From: Strigamia acuminata
Lineage: Eukaryota; Arthropoda; Chilopoda; Geophilomorpha; Linotaeniidae
NCBI GenBank assembly: GCA_949358305.1
Contig: OX442314.1
Location: forward strand, 3,103,087 to 3,167,086
Reading direction: 5' to 3'
Length of the DNA: 64,000 nt
The position numbers were made by a program, and so were the translations under genes. The notes beneath the pieces are model-generated. The model saw nothing but the letters and a program-made list of their open reading frames with translations. It was not told where the DNA came from and did no database searches. Shown piece by piece: positions 21,587 through 29,626 of this stretch; the first letter of the stretch is position 1; the number at the start of each line of letters is the position of its first letter.

Positions 21587-21950
21587 TGTAGGTCGGTAGC
21601 AGAGGAAAACGACCAAGAACCACTCGAAACGTCGAGTGAAACACGGCGAAAACGTCGCAAAGGCGTCGCACTACTCGTGCGAACGTGTGGGCGATGTCGA
21701 CGACGGAAAACGAATTGAACGGCCGCGCAAATGCGCTTATATGCCGTGAAATCAAGATACGAATGCTTAAAAGCATAAAACAAATTTACTAAAGCAAAAA
21801 TACTTACAAATAAAGGGTTTACAGAGTGAAAATGGATGGGCGAGAGCCAAAACGATGGTCGCTGCCATCTTGGAAGGTGATGTAAACACTAACGACACCT
21901 GGTGTCGTGAATTGGCGTTACGGAATTGAGAAATTCCGTAAAGCTTAACA
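21587..21950 (-). repeat. Copia A 5' LTR (right boundary uncertain)
   Basis: Minus strand ends ...CCGACCTACA next to the PBS. It shares scattered blocks with the copia B LTR: CATATAAGCG (likely TATA box, near 21745), AAGATGGC versus AACATGGC, and ACACCAGGTGTCG versus GGCACCAGGGTGCC. The start may be TGTTAAGC (21950) or up to ~150 bp further right; the partner LTR is outside the window. Confidence 0.6.
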
Positions 21951-22136
21951 AAGCATTAAGACCTGCATGGTACCTCATGCAGAAACACAATAACATAATG
22001 TAAATATTTGGAAATGACATACATAATTGAATATAATAAATATCGGAATAAATAAACGAATATAATAAAACAAAATATAATGTGATTCTATATCACATCG
22101 ACACACATATCATTTGGTTCCTTAGACCAACAGTTT
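21951..22136. other. Unassigned A/T-rich stretch
   Basis: 186 bp with no gene or clear match elsewhere in the window. It may contain the outer end of the copia A LTR and its flank. Confidence 0.4.
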
Positions 22137-22617
22137 CATCAACACGAATTTTTCCGTCCCTGCGCCCTGATTGGCCCGATTTCATATTGTCCATGTCGGT
22201 TCGAAATTGGACCGTTTCATACATTATTTTCTCTTCTGAGTTCAAATTTGATACAATTTTATTGTTCCTGACTGTATTTTACCTTGTTCTTGTTACATTT
22301 CAGATATTTAAATGTTACATTTAAATTTCAGGTATTTTCTTGCTTTTACATTATTTTTACAATCATTGTGAAATGAAGTTTACAATACATTTCCATCCAA
22401 AAAAAAATTGATTGGAAACAACATTTCAAACAATAGAATTACAACTAATTGAAAATATGACTTTTCATCTCTAGGATTTACTACGCATTTTCAGAAGTTT
22501 GGAAATATATAAATATTTCCAACATATTTCCAACAAATTTCCGCATCATAGTAAATTCAACTTTTCCATATAAATTTTCAACTTGGAAATGTTTGGAAAT
22601 ATGCTTTTTTTTCCAGT
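22137..22617. mobile_element. Right part of a CACTG-ended MITE
   Basis: Nearly the same as 47350-47834, from CACGAATTTTTCCGTCCCTG to the terminus TTTTTTTTCCAGTG. The left ~680 bp of the full copy (46666-47349) is missing. The right end abuts BEL gag sequence (22618). Small frames here are copied with the MITE and carry no domain. Confidence 0.78.
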
Positions 22618-22994
22618 GTTTGAGCTGTCATGGCTGCCTCCAATTTTGCTTGTTGCGTGGCGGCCGTCTCGTTGTTGACGCGGTTATCTTCACTGCGTCG
22701 CTGCTCATCAATGGCTATGTTTAAATCTTCTATTTGTTCTATTAACCGCTCTTGGTATACATCTGCTTGTTCCATGTCGAACTCAGCCGCTTGTTCATCT
22801 TCAATCAGGCTGTATATTTGATTGTCCAACATTTGCAATATTTCTTTTTTCGCCAAGAGTTGAGCTTTTTGCCTTTTTAGTTTTTGCACGTCAACTGGAA
22901 CCAAAGCGAGCAGTCCACCCGTCTCATTTGTCAGTCTTGTGCAGGCGCCGCGCGCGGTTGTGCGCTGACGCTTTAACTTGTCAATATCGGCCAT
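22618..22994 (-). pseudogene. BEL/Pao-type Gag N-terminus, truncated
   Basis: About 125 codons from ATG at 22994 (MADIDKLKRQRTTARGACTR). The Lys/Arg-rich start and long Glu/Gln coiled-coil (residues ~35-120) resemble the N-terminal region of BEL/Pao Gag polyproteins. Its placement just behind a PBS and LTR supports this. It is cut by the MITE end at 22617, so the last residues of the open frame are MITE-encoded. The family call rests on general character, not on a diagnostic motif. Confidence 0.6.
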
Positions 22995-23053
22995 ATTTCA
23001 ACAAAAATTGTTCGACTTACAGTTTTTTGTTCAATCTCCGGTTCAAACCAATG

Positions 23054-23072
23054 TGCCGGGTTTCGGCACCAA
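23054..23072 (-). other. BEL/Pao-like primer-binding site
   Basis: Minus strand TTGGTGCCGAAACCCGGCA directly follows the LTR end (AACA). The form TGGTGCCGAAACCCGG is one I associate with arthropod BEL/Pao elements; I did not assign the tRNA. Confidence 0.6.
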
Positions 23073-23351
23073 TGTTAAATTCCTCTCGTAACACACTGCA
23101 GTCGAGTCCTTGTTGAAAAATTCGTATTGTTGTCGTACAAAAGAATCACCTTTTGTTGTATCCAAATCGTCCGGTTTGTTCGCAAAAAGAGTCGCCTTTT
23201 TGTAGTCTCAAAATAGTTCGTATTTGCAGGTCAGTTTCCAACCAGTCTCGGTTGAAAAAGTGTAACAGTCCTTTAGATGTGAAGAAAACACACACACACT
23301 CAGGTTAAAGTAAATGTTGCACACTGATTTTATTCTTGTTTCTACAGACTA
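23073..23351 (-). repeat. BEL/Pao-like LTR, part proximal to the PBS
   Basis: Starts TGTTAAATTCC on the plus strand (AACA at the minus-strand end). It contains AATAAA on the minus strand near 23333, a plausible polyadenylation signal. It is interrupted by the pogo MITE at 23352 and repeated at 41991-42269. The far end of the LTR is not defined. Confidence 0.6.
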
Positions 23352-23904
23352 CCGTATATCTGCAAATAGCACACCCGTGCGCTATTTGCCAAAATTTTTT
23401 TTTAACCGCGCGCTATTAGAGGCCCGTGGGCTATTAGAAGCCCGCGGTTTATTTCAAATCTGAAAAATTGTAACGAAACGTATGGATGACAAATTGATTA
23501 AAAATTGTATTAAGTTTATTCTGAATCGATTAACATTTCCTCATTTTCCTCATTTTCCTCATCACCTTCTTCAACACGGAGACACACCGAATTTCTTTGC
23601 AGCCTTTTCGCCGGAATTCTCCTTGGCATACTGAATTGCTGCCAACTTAAAGCTGAGATCAAACGAACGTGGCATCTTGAAGCACAATACTACTCAATCC
23701 AAACTGTGCTACTTATATACTGGTACCAACAATTGAAACGTTTCCGAGACATAACACCAATTATGGTACGTCTCGGAAACGTAACAATTTGCCCCGTGCG
23801 CTAAACAAGGTCCGCGCCTTATTTGTAAAAACGACTTTGACCCCGTGTATTACTTAAGGTCCGTGGGCTATTAAGGGCCCGTGTAGTAATCGACAATATA
23901 CGGT
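23352..23904 (-). mobile_element. Pogo-like MITE with TA target-site duplication
   Basis: 553 bp flanked by TA (23350-23351, 23905-23906). The ends are inverted (CCGTATAT...ATATACGG) and continue as imperfect inverted repeats rich in GCGCTATT and GGGCTATTA. A second copy is at 42270-42821. The interior keeps only the beginning and the acidic end of a transposase. Confidence 0.75.
23571..23675 (-). pseudogene. Remnant Brinker/CENP-B-type HTH of a pogo-family transposase
   Basis: 34 codons, MPRSFDLSFKLAAIQYAKEN and then KAAKKFGVSP, the first helices of the HTH found at the N-terminus of pogo-group transposases. A TGA follows at once. In another frame the next bases encode an acidic run (EEGDEENEENEEM), the kind of C-terminal tail these transposases carry. 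The DDE core is gone. Confidence 0.65.
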
Positions 23905-23910
23905 ATATAC

Positions 23911-25548
23911 AACTACATTTCAAAAGTTTAGAAAGTGAGTGAAAAATTCACTCACTTTGTGAATAACACCAAAAATATGACTTAGAAGTTAAGCAAAACC
24001 AATTTATATTATCAGATTTGAATGAAACAATTATTTTTCATCTAAAATAGCTTATAGTTACATATATTTAGTTATATAGTTTAGTTACAAATCGAGATTT
24101 TCAAAACCTCACTTGTGTCAAAAGTTTAGAAAGTTGAAAAAATCATTTCATAAGTTTAGAAAGTGCAACATAATTCCTTTATTTCGACTTGAAAACAGGA
24201 CATTTTCATTTTTTTGTTTAGTATTTTGTTGGATGATTTCTGCATTGTATGCCCGCCTTCAATCTGCAAGGCATTGTAGACAATACAGTAGGGGGCAAAA
24301 CAATTGCGACATGTTTAATCTCATGGCTGTATCTCGATAAATAAAGGAGGAAAACCAATGAAACTTTAACTGAATATTTGTCCAACATTCTGCTTTGTTC
24401 ACCTAAAATTTTATGACAATCTATTCATTAGTTCTAGAGAAAAAAATTATTTTATGAAGTGACTGCTCTGAAAAAATAGTTCAGTGTTGGTTTGGGGATG
24501 CGAAAGGTTGGAAATCTCCAATCCATTGAAGAAATAATGGATACTAATGTTTACAGAGACAATTTAGAAAGAAATCTTGGGGAATAAAAAAATATTGGGG
24601 TTGGTTGTAGCAACAGGATAACAACCAAAAACATACATTAAAATTTGCGTGAAAATATTTCACACAAAAAAAAATCAGACATCTTCAATGGCCTTCTCAG
24701 TTATTTGAAACTTAATCCAATTGAACAGTTATGAGATGATTTCTTCATTTAAACCAAAAAGTTTCTTTAGAGTTGAGAAAAAAATGTTCCAAAGTTGAAA
24801 TTAGCTTTGCTTGATGTTTGGGTGTAAAGTGTGTCTAAAACAGTGCTACTAAAATTGCTTGAAAGTCTGGCTGAATAATTGAAAGCAATAGTACAAGCTA
24901 AAGGAGGGCAAACAAAGCATTAACAGACATTGTTATAAGGTTTCTCGATGGTTTTCAGAGTTTGTTAACTTAATTTTGCCTCTTAAATTTTAATGTCACT
25001 TCAGAAAATAATTTTTTTCTCTAGAACTAATGAATAGATTGTCATGAAATTTTAGGTGAACAAAGCAGAATGTTGGACAAATATTCAGTTAAAATTTCAT
25101 TGGTTTTCCTCCTTTATTTATCGAGATACAGCCATGAGATTAAACATGTCGCAATTGTTTTGCCCCCTACTGTATTGTCTACAATGCCTTGCAGATTGAA
25201 GGCGGGCATACGATGCAGAGATCATCCAACAAAATACTAAACAAAAAAATGAAAATGTCCTATTTTCAAGTCGAAATAAAGGAATTATGTTGCACTTTCT
25301 AAACTTATGAAATGATTTTTTCAACTTTCTAAACTTTTGACACAAGTGAGGTTTTGAAAATCTCGATTTGTAACTAAACTATATAACTAAATATCTGTAA
25401 CTATAAGCTATTTTAGATGAAAAATAATTGTTTTATTCAAATCTGATGGTATAAATTGGTTTTGCTTAACTTCTAAGTCATATTTTTGGTGTTATTCACA
25501 AAGTGAGTGAATTTTTCACTCACTTTCTAAACTTTTGAAATGTAGTTG
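23911..25548 (+). mobile_element. Decayed Tc1/mariner element with long inverted repeats
   Basis: 1638 bp flanked by TA (23909-23910, 25549-25550). The arms start CAACTACATTTCAAAAG and extend ~545 bp (23911 to about 24456, and about 25006-25548). The duplicated locus at 42829 lacks it and shows the clean empty site with one TA. The ~550-bp centre has transposase remains. Confidence 0.92.
24479..24745 (+). pseudogene. Tc1-type transposase remnant
   Basis: Pieces of the C-terminal half of a Tc1 DDE transposase in shifting frames: SVLVWGC, then EIMDTNVYRDNLERNL, QQDNNQKHT (24611-24637, holding the second catalytic D) and LNPIEQL-stop-DDF (near 24709-24742, holding the third acidic residue). Several frameshifts and stops; not functional. 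Confidence 0.8.
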
Positions 25549-25550
25549 TA

Positions 25551-26341
25551 TCTAATCAAATGAGGTTAATTGGTTGTTCACCATTGGTGAAACAAAATAC
25601 AAAGAAAATGAAAAACAATAGTTTACAAAAACCCACATCTATTAATAGTAAGGTCAACTAGGGGTTCCAGGAAATCAACTGAGGTCAACTAGGGGTTCTA
25701 AGAAATCAACTGAGGTCAAACAACGACAATTTTTAGGCTAAAGTCAAAGTTCAACCACCTTAAGCAATCAACAAACTCTTTCTATTTTAAAACCCTAGTT
25801 TTCACATGCATTGATAGAAAGGTAAAACAAGTAAATATAAAAAACAAAGTCAGAACACCAGTTGAAATTCTACTAGGGAACAGAGATAGAGGTAGAGATT
25901 TGCAAAGGTTCAAAATTTAAATAATCGACTCTTTGCGAGTAAAAATTGACTTTTTGCGTGTAAAAATTGATTTTCTGCGTGTAAAAATTGACTTTTTGCG
26001 AGTAAAAATTGATTTTTTGCTTTTTGTGTGCTTAAAAATAAATACGGAGTACATTTTTAGATTAAAAATTTCAGTTTGTCTCAAAAACTCATTTTGACAC
26101 TTAATTTCATAATTCAGTCTCAAAAAGTTATGCATTCTACAAAGAAGTGTGGTATTTGCATCATCAAGGCAGAATTCAAGACTGTCAGACGGCAAGAAAT
26201 GAGACGTCCTTGGTGCCAATAACAGCTGCTGCAGCAAAAGCTTGTGGACTAGGACTACTATGTATTCTATGCAAGATTTTATTTTAAAATGTTACATCCC
26301 GATTGTCTTACACTGGAGATTTACAATTGTCTTCAATCTTA
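25551..26341. repeat. Duplicated segment R1, middle part
   Basis: Matches 42829-42898 plus 49523-50242 closely. It has a 31-bp direct repeat (AGGTCAACTAGGGGTTC, near 25651 and 25683) and a minisatellite. A 106-codon minus-strand frame here consists partly of the minisatellite and has no domain; I do not call it a gene. Confidence 0.8.
25925..26020. repeat. 21-bp A/T-rich minisatellite
   Basis: About 4-5 tandem units of GACTTTTTGCGTGTAAAAAT type. On the minus strand it reads as KKSIFTR repeats. It recurs at 49828-49922 with slightly different unit variants. Confidence 0.85.
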
Positions 26342-27026
26342 CAAGGGGAGAGCACCAATAAGCTATCACAGATTGTTATAATATTAAACAAGAAGGATTG
26401 TTATATCATGCTGAATGAGACCCTAAAATAATTTTATTCCATAGACAGCCAACAATGCAAACAATGAGCTCAAAGTTGGCACTATTTTGTCTGTGTATAC
26501 ATCAAATCTGAGCAATCAGGCCTAGTGTATGAATACTGTAAACAACAGTTGCTAGGTAAAAAATAGTCCCAAGATCCAAGTTCAATTTTATCATTTGAGA
26601 TTCAATGATGTCATTTCCTCTTTTGATATCACATGACATATGACATCAGAACTTTGTTCAACAACATGACTGTCTTCATGAAGACAATAATAGTTTGTAG
26701 TGGTGGTCCAGTGGTTCAGGCAATGGACTAGGAATCTTTCCACACAGGTTCAAATCCTGGTGTGTGTGAAAATTTTTTACTTTTATTTTTTATTTTTTTT
26801 TAGCAGTAATTTTAATGTTTGTAATTTTATGTTTGTTAAAAAATTAAAATTAATTAATTAAAGTTTTCTAAAAACAAACAAAATAGTGCCAACTTTGAGC
26901 TCATTGTTTGCATTGTTGGCTGTCTATGGAATAAAATTATTTTAGGGTCTCATTCAGCATGATATAACAATCCTTCTTGTTTAATATTATAACAATCTGT
27001 GATAGCTTATTGGTGCTCTCCCCTTG
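26342..27026. mobile_element. MITE with TTA target-site duplication and ~150-bp inverted repeats (PIF/Harbinger type)
   Basis: 685 bp. The ends start CAAGGGGAGAGCACCAATAA, and the inverted arms run about 26342-26493 and 26876-27026. TTA is duplicated (26339-26341, 27027-27029). The sister copy at 50240-50242 has a single TTA and no insert. TTA/TAA targets and this size fit PIF/Harbinger MITEs. The centre holds a tRNA-like sequence; no transposase. Confidence 0.88.
26697..26775 (+). repeat. tRNA-like (SINE-head-like) sequence inside the MITE
   Basis: A-box-like TGGTCCAGTGG (26704-26714) and B-box GGTTCAAATCC (26748-26758) at tRNA spacing, followed by TTTTTT (26772). The acceptor strands do not pair, so it is not a functional tRNA gene. 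It could be a tRNA-derived SINE head or a pseudogene. Confidence 0.6.
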
Positions 27027-27029
27027 TTA

Positions 27030-27412
27030 GTAATGAGCTTAGGTTTCAATTAAAACAACATCCTTAGCAATGTGTGTTCTTGCATGAAACTGATGCTCTG
27101 TTTATTCTCCAAAGACAGATTAAGCCAGAGAAAATGTCAAATTTTCTTTCCAAGTTTTTTTTCTTTGTGTTTAGCACAAAGATGTCTTCAGTGGACAAAA
27201 TAAATGTAAACGAGGAAGTACTACTGTCTGATATGTTTCATCTTGCAAGCAGAATTTTTTTTAGAAAGAATGTTTTTTCTTCTAAAATGGAAGTGAAAGG
27301 AATTCTGCCTCTCATGTGAATTCTGCCTCTCATGTGAAATTCTCATGTTTATGAGTTTTTGACTTTCGACCTTATTCATATAAAAATTTAGAGTTTCCAC
27401 CTTATTCATGAA
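27030..27412. repeat. R1 right part, ending in MULE-like arm sequence
   Basis: Matches 50243-50622. An 81-codon frame (27074-27319) is repeated in the second copy but has no recognisable domain. From about 27310 the sequence (CTCATGTGAAATTCTCATGT, then CCTTATTCATATAAAAA) is the inverted form of the MULE-like spacer arm (36340-36420) and runs into the satellite. Confidence 0.75.
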
Positions 27413-28212
27413 TCGGGGGTCGACCGACTCGAACCGGGGGTCGACCGACTCGAACCGGGGGTCGACCGACTCGAACCGGGGGTCGACCGACTCGAACCGG
27501 GGGTCGACCGACTCGAACCGGGGGTCGACCGACTCGAACCGGGGGTCGACCGACTCGAACCGGGGGTCGACCGACTCGAACCGGGGGTCGACCGACTCGA
27601 ACCGGGGGTCGACCGACTCGAACCGGGGGTCGACCGACTCGAACCGGGGGTCGACCGACTCGAACCGGGGGTCGACCGACTCGAACCGGGGGTCGACCGA
27701 CTCGAACCGGGGGTCGACCGACTCGAACCGGGGGTCGACCGACTCGAACCGGGGGTCGACCGACTCGAACCGGGGGTCGACCGACTCGAACCGGGGGTCG
27801 ACCGACTCGAACCGGTGGTCGACCGACTCGAACCGGGGGTCGACCGACTAGAACCGGGGGTCGACCGACTCGAATCGGGGGTCGACCGACTCGAACCGGG
27901 GGTCGACCGACTCGAACCGGGGGTCGACCGACTCGAACCGGGGCTCGACCGACTCGAACCGGGGGTCGACCGACTCGAACCGGGGGTCGACCGACTCGAA
28001 TCGGGGGTCGACCGACTCGAACCGGGGGTCGACCGACTCGAACCGGGGGTCGACCGACTCGAACCGGGGGTCGACCGACTCGAACCGGGGGTCGACCGAC
28101 TCGAATCGGGGGTCGACCGACTCGAACCGGGGGTCGACCGACTCGAACCGGGGGTCGACCGACTCGAACCGGGGGTCGACCGACTCGAACCGGGGGTCGA
28201 CCGACTCGAACC
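27413..28212. repeat. 21-bp satellite array 1 (~38 units)
   Basis: The unit starts GAACCGGGGGTCGACC and ends GACTC. Units are almost identical; the few variants include GAATC for GAACC, a GGTGG and a GGCTC. Long open frames on both strands are a by-product of a 21-bp unit without stops. Its last five bases (GAACC, 28208-28212) are the copia B target duplication, so this and 35370-36103 were one array of ~73 units. Confidence 0.97.
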
Positions 28213-28730
28213 TGTAGGTCTAAAGACCACTGATTTTATCGATATTAAGTATTTACAGCTCTCTTATATCATAATTATCAATCAAACGATTGCTTTTGTT
28301 ATTATTCGACATTTCTGTTCAATTTGATGCTGTCACGTATGTAATTCCATACAATTCTCTTATTTATGATATGATTTGTTCTTTTGTTGACCGATATTGT
28401 CAATTACTGGCACCAGGGTGCCATATGTATTAACTTTACTTATCCAACATGGCGCTACACACGGGCGTCTGTAGCTCAACTTCTTTATCCAGTTATGGAC
28501 TCAAATGTAATGTATTTTCCAATATTAAATTGTTTTTATTATTTTAATTCATTGTGTCCACTTTAAAGCACATTAGGTGCTATTAGTTTGCGCATATAAG
28601 CGGCAATTTCCGCGCGCCCGTATCGCATTCAAACGACACGTCGTCGTTACGTCCGTGCGAGTAGCACGGCCCCGTTTCTCCACGCTTCCCGGCGATATAT
28701 CGCCGATATTTTGCGCACAACTCTGCTACA
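28213..28730 (+). repeat. Copia B 5' LTR
   Basis: 518 bp with perfect terminal TGTAG/CTACA. GCATATAAGCGG near 28592 is a probable TATA box. Differences from the 3' LTR include CTTATTTATG versus CTAATTTATG and CACGGGCGTCTG versus CACGAGCGTGTG. Confidence 0.95.
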
Positions 28731-28731
28731 T

Positions 28732-28749
28732 TGGTAGCAGAGGATGGTT
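28732..28749 (+). other. Copia B primer-binding site, tRNA-iMet 3' end
   Basis: TGGTAGCAGAGGATGGTT, one base inside the LTR, matches the complement of the initiator tRNA-Met 3' end over 18 bases. Confidence 0.88.
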
Positions 28750-29626
28750 GCTACTTGTTACGAATTATTTCCGCCTAATTATCGACGCAGTTCGCGCGAA
28801 ATTCGCGAATTTGCGGCGACATTTATATTTTCAGATCGCGTCCGCCATTTTGGATCCGATTTTCGTCTCGACGACGTCGCCGACGTCCCACAGACGTTCT
28901 GTAGAAGTCCGTGCTGCTTCCCACTCAATTCTGCGTCTAATTTCGATCAAAATTCCGCGGTCTCGCGAATTTTGTGTCGAATTTTCTTTTTATTTTCAGT
29001 TTTTGACGATTTGCGATTCGACAACGTCGAAACAACCATTTTCACCGAGAAACGAGACGATTCTCGCTGTGTCATACCCCGGTGTATGCACAGTATCGAC
29101 AATTTTGATTTATTTACGTCGATTTTGCACTTTTCTTGCGAAGAGCCTCATTTTATGAGAAGAATTTGGACTTTCGAGTCCAAATTGCGCTTTTTCTCCG
29201 GTTTTTTCGAGAGAAACCGCGCCGTGCCCTCATTTGCACGAGGACTGCAGCCGCAGTTGATTCATCTATTTCTCCTATTTTCGCAATTACCTTTGTTAAT
29301 ATTAAGTGGGGATTTTGGTGGGTCATTTAGAATCCTTGGTGCCCTACGCTCGATTCCGAGCACCGCGCCATTGTATTCCGTGATAAGGCTGAGCCCTGCG
29401 CCACCTGACACTCCCGCGATCCTAGGTGATCACAAAGGACGTCAGGGGGACACTTATCACGGGTTATCAGGCAATTGTAGCATTGCCTCCCAACTCTGGT
29501 CTTTCCGCCTCGAACCTCAAGTGCTAGTGAAGTGCGACAGTTCAGTGCTCCAATTCAGTGCCTTTCGCCTGTGCCATTCTCTGAGCCTTTGTGTTTTCTG
29601 CGTTGTGTTTTGTGCTTCGTCCAACG
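28750..29626 (+). other. Copia B leader with conserved hairpin block
   Basis: No gene is convincing despite open frames of up to 314 codons from the LTR onward; they lack domains and overlap leader and gag. AAGGCTGAGCCCTGCGCCAC and the inverted CACCT/AGGTG pair (29386-29455) are shared with copia A and may be a packaging or dimer signal. Confidence 0.65.

Larger units (their letters stand above)
1..21950 (-). mobile_element. Copia element A (minus strand), broken by MULE and copia E insertions
   Basis: This is a Ty1/copia LTR retrotransposon read right to left. Its pieces are the 5' LTR (from 21587 rightwards), PBS (21567-21584), leader (21566-20967 and 8217-7740), gag-protease (7739-6510) and integrase region (1812-1). 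RT, RNase H and the 3' LTR lie beyond the left edge. The pieces belong together because gag, integrase and leader all match intact copia B in this window, and because each interruption is flanked by a target-site duplication. The right end of the LTR is not defined here and may reach about 22100. Confidence 0.85.

Noticed and set aside
20939-21783. 225- and 167-codon minus-strand frames
   Set aside because: They run through copia E LTR, copia A leader, PBS and LTR; no conserved protein with copia B.
24113-25345. Two identical 75-codon frames, one on each strand
   Set aside because: They are the two arms of the Tc1 inverted repeat and have no transposase motif.
25917-26237. 106-codon frame conserved in both R1 copies (also 49818-50138)
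   Set aside because: Part of it is the 21-bp minisatellite, and similarity follows from segment duplication; no evidence of coding.
26697-26775. Functional tRNA gene
   Set aside because: A and B boxes are present but the acceptor strands do not pair; the same applies to 47118-47195.
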